From Archangium violaceum (GTDB taxonomy: Bacteria > Myxococcota > Myxococcia > Myxococcales > Myxococcaceae): 64,000 nt of DNA. Below are positions 17,216 to 25,309 of this stretch, in pieces. The notes beneath the pieces were generated by a model. That model saw only the letters and a list, made by a program, of their open reading frames with translations. It was not told the DNA's origin and searched no databases. The number at the start of each line of letters is the position of its first letter. Positions within the stretch are counted from its first letter, which is position 1. Position numbers and translations under genes: made by a program. The stretch lies in NCBI RefSeq assembly GCF_016887565.1, contig NZ_CP069396.1, positions 12,506,001 to 12,570,000 on the forward strand, written 5' to 3'.

Positions 17216-20200
17216 TCATTGCGCAACGAAGCGCCAGGTTCCAGGGGTGACGTTGAACTTGATGTACGCGCTGTCGGCGCTGGCCTGGGTGACCCCGGCC
17301 ACTCCATCCACGAACCGCCCCTGGCGCCACACCGTGACACCGTTGACGCTGACCGACGTCCAGGGCTGCTTCCTGGGGATGCCCACCAGGGCCTGCGTAC
17401 CGGCCGGTGACGTCAGGTCCAGGACGTAACCGCCGGCCGACAGGGTGTGCGCCACCGTGATGGCCCCCCGCGGCGACGGCACCGTCGCGGACACCGCGGT
17501 GAGGGTGCCGAGTTGCGGTGTGACCTGGTACGACGTCCATCCCGGCGCGGTGGGCCTGACCCCGGCCACGAAGGCGCCGAGGAGGTATGCGGGGCTCGCC
17601 GCCCAGGCGTGGTTGTTCGTGTCCTCCGTGGTCCCCATCCGCTCCCACAGGGTCTGCGACCACGAGTCGATGTCCGGCTGGTAGTAGCTCAGCATGCGGT
17701 TGATCGCCTCGGTGTCGCTTCCCGCCTGGAACATGGCCTCCTCGATGAACCGCTCCTGATACGGGCTGGCGTTCACCTTCGTCTTCAGCACTTGCAGGAC
17801 CCCGGGAAGCCGGGAGGCATCCGCCGTGCCGGCGAGGATGGCCCAGGCGCTGGAGCGGTCGTCGACGGTGCTCGATTGCACTCCGTTCAAACTGCCGAAG
17901 ACGTACGCGTTGGCCCCGCTGTTCCAGAAGTACGGGTTGAAGCGCGCCTTCACCGCGTCTTGCAGCAACTGGTAATCGCTCACGTCGGAGCTGCTCCCGG
18001 CCGCCTGTGCGAGCAGCTTGCCGGTCTCCAGGAGCCGGATGAACAGGCCGTTGGCGACCGTGTTGGCGCTCCCGGTCTGCACGTCGAGATTGGAGCCCCA
18101 GTCGATCCAGTTCCACACCCCGCTGCGCAGAACCAGCATGCCGTCACTGTTCCGGGCCGTCGCCACGTACTGTTTGATGAAGGCCGCGACCTTCGGGTAG
18201 AGCTCGGCCACCAGCTCACGATCTCCGGTGTACAGGTAGTACAGCCCGAGCGCGTCGACGGCCGCCATGTTCTGGTCCGGGAGATGGAAGAGCGTCCCCG
18301 GCGCGGTGGTGTACAGCGAGCCGTCGGCCTTCTGGGTGTTGAAGAGCTCGCGGAACCCCTTCTTCGCGAGCAGCGCGGACCGGTCGTCGTACAGGTAGAA
18401 CGAGTAGAGGATCTGCTCCGAGACGTCGCCCCACCACTGGCCGCGTTCCCGGTCCGGGCAGTCGTAGAACTGGTCGCGCATGCACACGTAGGACGTGTTC
18501 CGGCTCTTGGCCCAGAGCGTGTTCAGGCGCGGGTTGCTGCTCGAGAAGCTGCCGACCAGCTCGGTGTTGTAGCCGAGCGGCCGGTACTCGAGCTCCAGGA
18601 GCTGCACCGGGCCAGAGACGTTCGTGAACGCGTACTCGACGCCGTGCTTGGACCAGAGCTGGCCGCTCGTGTTCTGCCACTGATACGTCGTGTACTCCTG
18701 GACTCCCGCCCGGGTGACATACTGCTCCTGGTAGTATTTGTTCATCCGGATGGTGATGGTGACCCCGGCTGGCGCGTTCACCTTCAAATAGGCATTCACC
18801 TGGAGGTTGTTGCCCACGTCGGCCGTGAAGGTGGTGTTGGACGACAGCGACGTCGGGAGGCTCGCCTGGTTGACGTATGGCATCAGCCCCGGGTTCTTCA
18901 GCATCGGGATGGTGCGATGGACGAGCTTGTTCCAGGGGGCGGAAGGCGGCGTGCCCCGCTGCGTGGCGGACGGCCAGGTGCGGTCGTCGTATGAGAGCCC
19001 GGTCCACTCCCCCGGGTCGTTGCGCGCATCGTAGACCACCGGGTACTCGACCCACTTGATGTCCTGCCACTGCTGTTGCTGCCTGGTCCGGGCGAACGAC
19101 GGGTGCCTCGACACCTTCCACGAGCCGTCCGAGACGATCTTCGCGGGCGTCGCGCCCGTCAGGGCGGCTTCGAAGAGGAACCCGCCATCGCTCGTCATCT
19201 TCTGCGAGTAGCCCTCGAGCCCGCCCTTGTACCAGACGAGCGCGGCGATGACGTTGTCACCGGCGTTCAGGTACGGGGCGATGTCCAGCGCGTCGTAGTA
19301 GGTGTTCGTGAGGTCCGGCCGCAGGTCGAGCCCGCCATCGGGGACCACGAGCTGTCCGTTGATGTACAGCCAGTACTTGTTCTCCGCCGCGAGCCGGAGG
19401 GAGGCGCTGGTCGGCTTCTGCGAGAGCGTGACCTTCTTGCGCAAGCGCAGCCAGGTGTTGTTCGGACGATCCTGGGGCAGCCAGATCCACTGCGCGCTCC
19501 AATCACCCGTCCCGGCGCTGGCTGCCCGGTAGTAACCCGCCTTGGCCTTGTTGGGTGCCGGATCACCGAAGCCCGGGTTGTCGAACCTGACCGTTCCGGT
19601 GACCCCGTACTTGTAGGCGAAGCTGCCGTTGGCACCGTAGGCCACGTCCACGGGCTGGGTGAACGAGCAGGTTCCTCGCTCGTCCGCGCACCACGTGAAC
19701 CCGGCCGGGCCGTTGCGCGTGGCGGAGACCTTGTAATACGCCGACTTCGGGACGTTCGGGATGGGGTCGCCGAAGGTGGCGTTGTTGGCGGTGATCGTCC
19801 CGCTGAGGCCGGACTTGTAGACGAAGCTGCCATTCGCGCCGTACGCCACGTCCGAGGTCGCGCTCAGCGTGCACGTCCCGTTCTCGTCGGCGCACCAGGT
19901 GTATCCGGCGGGGCCCCCGGAGATCCGGTAGTAGGCGGCCTTGGCCGACCCGAAGATCGGATCGCCGAAGTTGTCAGTGCTCGCGGCGACACTGCCCGTG
20001 ACACCGCACTTGTAGTTGAACAGGCCGTGGGCCCCGAAGGCGACATCCACGGTGCGGCTGAAGGAGCACGTGCTCCCCTCGTCGCCGCACTTCGTGTATC
20101 CCGGCGGACCTCCCGCGTTCCGGTAGTAGCCGGCCTTCGCGACGTTGGGACTGGGGTCACCACCGAAGGTCGTGTTGTTGAAGGTGATGGAGCCCGTGAC

Positions 20201-20485
20201 GCCATCCCGGTACAGGTAGCCGCCATTGGCGCCGTAGGCCACGTCCACGGGCTGGGTGAAGGTGCAGGTGCCGTTCTCGTTCGCGCACCACGTGAACCCG
20301 GCCGGCCCGGCCGCGGTGACGCCCGACTCCGCCACCAGGTTGAGGCAGTCCCCGGCACCGACCATGGCCTCTTCGCGCACGAGCGGCGCGTCAGGCTCGA
20401 AGGCGCTGCCGCAGGCCGTCACGACCACGAGTGCTACGAGGGGGATCATCGCCACGAAACGCGATGGGATCCGATGGGGGTGCAT
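17216..20485 (-). CDS. secreted alpha-L-rhamnosidase (GH78) lipoprotein
   Basis: 1089 residues. Lipoprotein signal with lipobox VVTAC, Cys25. Four tandem modules of about 62 residues follow (60-122, 126-187, 191-252, 259-320), each with WCADExGTC, DVAYGANG, TFGDP and a closing YY(R/K). From about 325 comes the GH78 core: an N-terminal beta domain (WSAQWIWLPQD), then the (alpha/alpha)6 barrel with DCPDRERGQWWGDV, which carries the acidic residues expected of the active site, and WERMGTTEDTNNHAW. A C-terminal beta domain ends the protein. Predicted to release terminal L-rhamnose from plant or bacterial glycans at the cell surface. GGAGG lies about 6 bp before the ATG at 20485. Confidence 0.88.
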   Translation of the reverse strand: MHPHRIPSRFVAMIPLVALVVVTACGSAFEPDAPLVREEAMVGAGDCLNLVAESGVTAAGPAGFTWCANENGTCTFTQPVDVAYGANGGYLYRDGVTGSITFNNTTFGGDPSPNVAKAGYYRNAGGPPGYTKCGDEGSTCSFSRTVDVAFGAHGLFNYKCGVTGSVAASTDNFGDPIFGSAKAAYYRISGGPAGYTWCADENGTCTLSATSDVAYGANGSFVYKSGLSGTITANNATFGDPIPNVPKSAYYKVSATRNGPAGFTWCADERGTCSFTQPVDVAYGANGSFAYKYGVTGTVRFDNPGFGDPAPNKAKAGYYRAASAGTGDWSAQWIWLPQDRPNNTWLRLRKKVTLSQKPTSASLRLAAENKYWLYINGQLVVPDGGLDLRPDLTNTYYDALDIAPYLNAGDNVIAALVWYKGGLEGYSQKMTSDGGFLFEAALTGATPAKIVSDGSWKVSRHPSFARTRQQQQWQDIKWVEYPVVYDARNDPGEWTGLSYDDRTWPSATQRGTPPSAPWNKLVHRTIPMLKNPGLMPYVNQASLPTSLSSNTTFTADVGNNLQVNAYLKVNAPAGVTITIRMNKYYQEQYVTRAGVQEYTTYQWQNTSGQLWSKHGVEYAFTNVSGPVQLLELEYRPLGYNTELVGSFSSSNPRLNTLWAKSRNTSYVCMRDQFYDCPDRERGQWWGDVSEQILYSFYLYDDRSALLAKKGFRELFNTQKADGSLYTTAPGTLFHLPDQNMAAVDALGLYYLYTGDRELVAELYPKVAAFIKQYVATARNSDGMLVLRSGVWNWIDWGSNLDVQTGSANTVANGLFIRLLETGKLLAQAAGSSSDVSDYQLLQDAVKARFNPYFWNSGANAYVFGSLNGVQSSTVDDRSSAWAILAGTADASRLPGVLQVLKTKVNASPYQERFIEEAMFQAGSDTEAINRMLSYYQPDIDSWSQTLWERMGTTEDTNNHAWAASPAYLLGAFVAGVRPTAPGWTSYQVTPQLGTLTAVSATVPSPRGAITVAHTLSAGGYVLDLTSPAGTQALVGIPRKQPWTSVSVNGVTVWRQGRFVDGVAGVTQASADSAYIKFNVTPGTWRFVAQ

Positions 20486-20858
20486 GTTGCCTCCGGGGGG
20501 GCGCAGTGAGAGGGGTCACTGCACGGGCAGTGTAGGGGTGTCATACACGGAGAAGAAGATCAAGCTGGATTAACGGCTTTCCCCGCATTGACTGCCTCCT
20601 CCACCCGGCGTCCATCAAGTGGGCTGACTTGAGACGTGGGTTTGCCCCGGTCACGTGGACAGCAGGTTGATGCTGCCAGCTTCTGCTCCGGTGTGGAGAT
20701 CGAGGCGGAGCGGAGCCTCGAGGTGGGGCTCACCGAGGATCTCGAGGACCTGCGTCGGCGGGGACTGACCGAAGTGCCAAAGCCGGTGTGATGGCTGGCC
20801 ACGGCTCCCATGCGCCGTCCGGCGCTCGAACGATCGATGGCTTGAAGCACCATCCGAG
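20486..20858. other. intergenic; possible tail of a lost gene
   Basis: No complete gene. On the plus strand a frame ending at 20791 reads SGVEIEAERSLEVGLTEDLE then LRRRGLTEVPKPV, which looks like a real C-terminus, but I cannot name the family or find a start. The right end carries a CGAACGATC half-site (20827-20835) belonging to the regulator's operator set. Confidence 0.3.
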
Positions 20859-20889
20859 TTGCGCGATCGTTCGGAGGTGTCGAACGATC
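20856..20889. promoter_or_regulatory. operator of the AraC regulator, inverted pair at its start codon
   Basis: GATCGTTCG (20865-20873) and CGAACGATC (20881-20889) form a perfect 9-bp inverted repeat with a 7-bp spacer, overlapping the proposed GTG start. The left arm is part of a 19-mer (20856-20874, read on the minus strand) that recurs with one mismatch before the SDR gene. A third half-site is at 20827-20835. The position over the start fits autorepression. Confidence 0.6.
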
Positions 20890-21896
20890 CCTTCTCGGAC
20901 GTCCTTCAATTGACGGAAGCGAACTCCGTCGTCTCCGGCGGCTTCATCGCGAGGGGAGCCTGGTCCCTTCGTTTTCCGGCGCCGGAAAAGCTCAAGTTCT
21001 CCGCGGTCGCGCGGGGGAGCTGCTGGCTGCGCGTGGACGGGCAGAAGAAAGGTGTGCTGCTGAACGAGGGCGACGTCATTCTCCTCCCCGGCCGGCACGG
21101 CTTCGTCACGGCCAGCAGTCTGACGATACCGCCGAAGGATGCGTACCGCGTGTTGGCGCCCAGGCGCGGGGCCTTCGCGGAGATCGGCGACGGCGACGGC
21201 TCCGAATGCGCCCTCATCTCCGGAATGGTTTCGCTCCACCCGTCGAGCGGTTCTCTGCTGACGGACGTCCTCCCCGCGCTCGTCCACGTGCGCGCCGTGT
21301 CTCCCCAGGCCGCGCCGCTCCGATGGATCGTCGAACAGATCTTCCAGGAGCAGAGCTCGACGTTGCCAGGAGCCGGCGTCGCGTCCGCACAGCTCGCGCA
21401 GCTCCTGTTCGTCCAGATTCTGCGCGCGCACCTCGCGAGCTCCGGGACGATGCCCTCCGGCTGGCTCCGCGCGATCAGCGATGAACGGATCACCCCCGCG
21501 CTGCGGCTGATGCATGGCGACCCGGGGCGCGCATGGACCCTGAAGGAGCTCGCGAAGGCCTCCGCCATGTCGCGCACCACTTTCGCGGTGCGCTTCAAGT
21601 CCGTTGCCGGTGTGGCACCGCTCGCCTATCTCGTGGAGTGGCGCATGCGTCTGGCGCAGCGGAGCCTGCGCGAAGAGGGCACGTTGATCTCGGAGATCGC
21701 CACCTCGCTGGGCTACACGTCCGAGAGCGCCTTCAGCAACGCGTTCAAGCGCGTGACGGGCACCGCTCCGCGCAACTATCGAAACGCGGCCCGGAACCTC
21801 CAGCCGGCCCCTCACGACGTGTTCGAGCTCGAGACCGGTCCGCGCACCATGGCCGGTAGACGCGTCCCACCCCAGGCATCCAGCCACTCGGAGTAG
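20877..21896 (+). CDS. AraC family regulator with cupin-type N-terminal domain
   Basis: 339 residues from GTG at 20877. The resulting N-terminus SNDPFSDVLQLTEANSVVSG matches the usual start of this family; a TTG at 20859 is the alternative. The N-terminal AraC/cupin ligand-binding domain is at about 10-190 (GSCWLRVDGQ, LNEGDVILLP). The C-terminal pair of helix-turn-helix motifs covers about 215-310, with WTLKELAKASAMSRTTFAVR and the signature EIATSLGYTSESAFSNAFKR. It probably controls itself and the SDR gene 141 bp downstream, because near-identical sites lie in front of both. The ligand is unknown. Confidence 0.85.
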   Translation: MSNDPFSDVLQLTEANSVVSGGFIARGAWSLRFPAPEKLKFSAVARGSCWLRVDGQKKGVLLNEGDVILLPGRHGFVTASSLTIPPKDAYRVLAPRRGAFAEIGDGDGSECALISGMVSLHPSSGSLLTDVLPALVHVRAVSPQAAPLRWIVEQIFQEQSSTLPGAGVASAQLAQLLFVQILRAHLASSGTMPSGWLRAISDERITPALRLMHGDPGRAWTLKELAKASAMSRTTFAVRFKSVAGVAPLAYLVEWRMRLAQRSLREEGTLISEIATSLGYTSESAFSNAFKRVTGTAPRNYRNAARNLQPAPHDVFELETGPRTMAGRRVPPQASSHSE

Positions 21897-21908
21897 GGAC
21901 ACGACCCG

Positions 21909-21927
21909 CCGAACGATCGCGCAAGTC
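21909..21927 (+). promoter_or_regulatory. regulator binding site upstream of the SDR gene
   Basis: CCGAACGATCGCGCAAGTC here matches the complement of 20856-20874 at 18 of 19 positions. It lies about 110 bp upstream of the SDR start, a normal activator distance for AraC proteins. Confidence 0.6.
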
Positions 21928-22037
21928 TTCCGCACCCCAGCGCATTCCAAGTCCGGTCTGCCCCACGTATGTCTTTGCTCGCGAGCGCGACGAGGCCTCG
22001 GTCGCCTCTGTCTGGCGCCGCACCCAGGAGCAATAAC

Positions 22038-22934
22038 ATGCGAGTGTTCTTCACCGGCGGTACGGGGTTCATCGGTTCAGCCATCGTTCAGGAACTCATC
22101 CAGGCGGGTCATCGGGTCCTCGGCCTGGCCCGCTCGGACAAGGCGGCCAGCGCGCTCGCCGCGGCGGGTGCCGAGGTCCATCGAGGAGATCTCGAGGATC
22201 CGGACAGCCTGAAGAGGGGCGTCGCCGCCGCCGAGGGCGTGATCCACAACGGTTTCATCCACGACTTCGCGAGGTTCAAGGAGGTCTGCGAGATCGAACG
22301 GCGCGCCATCGAGGCGTTGGGGGCCGCGGTCCTCGGCTCGGACCGTCCCCTGGTCATCACCTCGGGGACCGCGCTCATCGCTCCGGGCCGGCTCGCGAAC
22401 GAGAATGACGCGCCAGGAGTCGACTCCAGCGTGATCCCCCGTGTCGTCACCGAGGAGACAGCAGCCTCACTGGCGGCTCGGGGAGCGCGCGTCTCCCTGG
22501 TCCGTCTCTCGCCCTCGGTCCACGGCGAGGGGGATCACGGCTTCGTGCCGACGCTCATCAGCATCGCGCGCGAGAAGGGCGTTTCGGCGTACATCGGGGA
22601 TGGGCGCAACCGGTGGAACGCCGTGCACCGGCTCGATGCCGCCCGGCTCTTCAAGCTCGCACTCGAGAAGGCGCCCGCGGGCACACGGCTTCACGCAGTG
22701 GCGGAGGAGGCGGTGGCGTTCCGGGAGATTGCCGAAGTCATCGGGAGGCGCCTCGACCTTCCGGTCGTCTCCAAATCGCCCGAGGAGGCCGCGAGTCACT
22801 TCGGCTGGTTCGCGCCCTTCGCCGGACTCGATTGCCCGGCCTCGAGCAAGCTCACCCAGGAGCGTTTCGGGTGGCGTCCGGTTCAGCCCTCGCTCATCGC
22901 CGACCTCGAGAGCGGGAGCTACTTCAAGAGCTGA
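22038..22934 (+). CDS. SDR-family NAD(P)-dependent epimerase/oxidoreductase
   Basis: 298 residues from ATG at 22038, with AGGAG 8 bp upstream. The glycine-rich nucleotide loop is at the very start (FFTGGTGFIGSAI, residues 4-16), followed by HRVLGLARSDKAA. The extended-SDR pattern continues with SGTALIAPG and SLVRLSPSVHGEGDHGF. The usual YxxxK is not obvious, as in many atypical epimerase-like members, so the reaction cannot be named. The pairing with an AraC regulator and the shared operator suggest an inducible detoxification or redox enzyme. Confidence 0.85.
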   Translation: MRVFFTGGTGFIGSAIVQELIQAGHRVLGLARSDKAASALAAAGAEVHRGDLEDPDSLKRGVAAAEGVIHNGFIHDFARFKEVCEIERRAIEALGAAVLGSDRPLVITSGTALIAPGRLANENDAPGVDSSVIPRVVTEETAASLAARGARVSLVRLSPSVHGEGDHGFVPTLISIAREKGVSAYIGDGRNRWNAVHRLDAARLFKLALEKAPAGTRLHAVAEEAVAFREIAEVIGRRLDLPVVSKSPEEAASHFGWFAPFAGLDCPASSKLTQERFGWRPVQPSLIADLESGSYFKS

Positions 22935-22977
22935 ATCCGAGCCGTCACGCTCGGACCGACCTGTCCACTCGAGTGAA

Positions 22978-23009
22978 CAGGTCCTGTCCTGTGGAGAGGA
23001 CAGGACCTG
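22978..23009. terminator. strong hairpin after the SDR gene
   Basis: CAGGTCCTGTCCT (22978-22990) and AGGACAGGACCTG (22997-23009) form a perfect 13-bp stem with a 6-nt loop. There is no T run. Just before it is the palindrome CACTCGAGTG (22966-22975). It could be a factor-assisted terminator or an operator for the GH5 gene. Confidence 0.5.
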
Positions 23010-23119
23010 GACAGGAAACACCGCAAATCATCGAAATTCCTGGAGTGCCAGGATGGCACTGCCGTTGCTCTGGGCCTGGGCAAGACCGCGAGGTCCCTTT
23101 CCTCATCCGAGAGCAACGC

Positions 23120-25279
23120 ATGCATCCCCCCCCCTTCCTTCATCGACTCCGTGGACTCCTCGTGCTGTTCCTCCTGGCCGCGTGCAACGCACCCCTGGAG
23201 GAGAGCGAGGAAGGCCTCCTCACCGAAATGCACTCGCTGGCTCCGGCCAACTTCCTCTACCGCCAGGGCAAGCAGCTGTACCTGAACGGCGCGCCGTACC
23301 AGATGGTGGGCGTGAACGCCTTCCCGCTGACGGGCTGTGGCGCGGCGCCCAACGACGCGCAGCTGGACGCGTTCTTCGCCGGGCTGCGGGCCAACGGCCT
23401 CACCCGCGCCTGGGCGTTCAAGCCCCAGGGCCTGGCCAACCTCGAGCGGGTGGTGGCGGCGGCCGAGAAGTACAACCAGAAGCTGATCCTCACGCTGGCC
23501 GACGGGCGCAGCTACTGCGGCGAGTGGGACGGCTACAACGGCTCGGACGGCAGCGGCAAGCAGAGCTCCTGGTACTCCAGCGGGTACAAGACCAACTACG
23601 TGCCGTGGGTGAAGCAGGTGGTGACCCGCTTCGCGAGCTCGCCGGCCGTGGGCATGTGGGAGCTCATCAACGAGCCGGGTGACACCGACAACACCACGCT
23701 GAAGGCCTTCTTCAACGACGTCAGCACGACCATCAAGCAGATCGATCCGAACCACCTGATCAGCTCGGGCTCGTGGGCGCCGTGGGCGTATGGGGGACAG
23801 GCTGGCTTCCAGTTCATCCACGACGTGCCGAACGTGGACGTGGGCAGCCTCCACGAGTACGACTACGACTACAACAACGGCAACACCATCGTCTCGCCGC
23901 ACTTCGCGCCCGCCATCAACGCGATGAACGCGCTGAACAAGCCGCTCATCGTCGGCGAGACGGGCATCAACGCCGCCGACAGCGGCTGCCGGACCAACCG
24001 CACCCAGCGCCGGGAGGCCATGCGCCAGAAGTTCCAGCAGTACCTGGCGGGCGGCGCGGCGGGCGTCTTCGTGTGGACGTGGCAGGCGACGAACGTCACC
24101 GGCTGCGAGCTCAACTTCGGGCCGAACGATCCGATGCTCCCGATGATCCACGATTACCCGCTGGCGGTGATTCCGCCGCCCACGGGAGACACGGTGCAGC
24201 TCAATGACGGCGTGGTGGGCACCGGCCAGGAGCAGTTCGAGTACACCGGCACCTGGGAGGCGGGCACCGGCACCGGCAAGTTCCAGAGCGATGACCACTA
24301 CTCGAGCACCACGGGCTCCTCCTATGTGGTGCGCTTCTCCGGCACGCAGGCCAGGCTGTATGGCTCGGTGGCCTCGCACCACGGCATCGCCTCGGTGTCG
24401 GTGGACAACGGCACGGCGGTGGACGTGGACTTCTACTCCGCCACCCGCCAGGAGCAGAAGCTGCTGTGGACCAGCGCCACGCTGAGCGCGGGCTCCCACA
24501 CCCTGAAGGTCACCGTCTCCGGCCGCAAGAACGCCAGCTCGTCCGGCTACATCATCACCGCGGACCGCGTGGACCTGACGCGGGCGACGCAGGGCGGAGA
24601 CACCACCGCTCCCACCGTGAGCATCACCCAGCCCACCGGCGGCACCGTGGCCGTGGGCGGTGTGACGGTGCAGGCCTCCGCCAGCGACAACGTGGGCGTG
24701 GCGAAGGTGGAGCTGTGGGTGGACGGCGTGAAGCTGGCCGAGGATACGTCCTCGCCCTACTCCTTCACCTGGAGCGCCACCGCGGGCCAGCACTCGCTGG
24801 TGGCCAAGGCGGCGGATGCCGCCGGCAACGTGGGCACGAGTGCCACCGTCACGGTGACGGCCTCCCAGCAGACCGTGGTGGTGCAGCTCAATGACAGCGT
24901 GGTGGGCACCGGCCAGGAGCAGTTCGAGTACACCGGCACCTGGGAGGCGGGCACCGGCACCGGCAAGTTCCAGGGCGATGACCACTACTCGAGCACCACG
25001 GGCTCCTCCTATGTGGTGCGCTTCTCCGGCACGCAGGCCAGGCTGTATGGCTCGGTGGCCCCGCACCACGGCATCGCCTCGGTGTCGGTGGACAATGGCA
25101 CGGCGGTGGACGTGGACCTCTACTCCGCCACCCGCCAGGAGCAGGTGCTGTTGTGGACCAGCCCCGTGCTGAGCGCGGGCTCCCACACCCTGAAGGTCAC
25201 CGTCTCCGGCCGCAAGAACGCCAGCTCGTCCGGCTACGTCATCAACGCGGACCGTGTGGACCTCACGGTGCTCCGCTAG
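23120..25279 (+). CDS. GH5-type glycoside hydrolase lipoprotein (mannanase/cellulase-like)
   Basis: 719 residues. Lipoprotein signal with LLAAC, Cys22. The GH5-like (beta/alpha)8 domain (about 42-350) shows the acid/base in GMWELINEPG (E185) and the nucleophile in KPLIVGETG (E280), plus HEYDYD at 245. Then comes a carbohydrate-binding-like module (about 359-487), a bacterial Ig-like domain (APTVSITQPTGG..., about 495-580) and a second nearly identical copy of the module (about 588-716). Predicted surface endo-beta-mannanase or related endoglycanase; the substrate is not proven by sequence. The start is the ATG directly before the signal peptide; a long upstream open frame is chance. With the GH78 enzyme it suggests plant or microbial glycan foraging. 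Confidence 0.85.
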   Translation: MHPPPFLHRLRGLLVLFLLAACNAPLEESEEGLLTEMHSLAPANFLYRQGKQLYLNGAPYQMVGVNAFPLTGCGAAPNDAQLDAFFAGLRANGLTRAWAFKPQGLANLERVVAAAEKYNQKLILTLADGRSYCGEWDGYNGSDGSGKQSSWYSSGYKTNYVPWVKQVVTRFASSPAVGMWELINEPGDTDNTTLKAFFNDVSTTIKQIDPNHLISSGSWAPWAYGGQAGFQFIHDVPNVDVGSLHEYDYDYNNGNTIVSPHFAPAINAMNALNKPLIVGETGINAADSGCRTNRTQRREAMRQKFQQYLAGGAAGVFVWTWQATNVTGCELNFGPNDPMLPMIHDYPLAVIPPPTGDTVQLNDGVVGTGQEQFEYTGTWEAGTGTGKFQSDDHYSSTTGSSYVVRFSGTQARLYGSVASHHGIASVSVDNGTAVDVDFYSATRQEQKLLWTSATLSAGSHTLKVTVSGRKNASSSGYIITADRVDLTRATQGGDTTAPTVSITQPTGGTVAVGGVTVQASASDNVGVAKVELWVDGVKLAEDTSSPYSFTWSATAGQHSLVAKAADAAGNVGTSATVTVTASQQTVVVQLNDSVVGTGQEQFEYTGTWEAGTGTGKFQGDDHYSSTTGSSYVVRFSGTQARLYGSVAPHHGIASVSVDNGTAVDVDLYSATRQEQVLLWTSPVLSAGSHTLKVTVSGRKNASSSGYVINADRVDLTVLR
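24194..24580 (+). repeat. near-identical intragenic repeat, copy 1
   Basis: 387-bp module, beginning GTGCAGCTCAATGAC, repeated at 24881-25267 with only scattered differences. It encodes the first CBM-like domain of the GH5 lipoprotein. Confidence 0.9.
24881..25267 (+). repeat. near-identical intragenic repeat, copy 2
   Basis: Second copy of the 387-bp module at 24194-24580. The spacing of 687 bp is filled by the linker and the Ig-like domain. Confidence 0.9.
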
Positions 25280-25309
25280 GCGCTCCCGCGCACGCCCTTG
25301 CCGCGAACC

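Noticed and set aside
22613-23119. N-terminal extension of the GH5 protein overlapping the SDR gene
   Set aside because: It is out of frame with the SDR gene and Arg/Gly rich; the lipoprotein signal begins at 23120.
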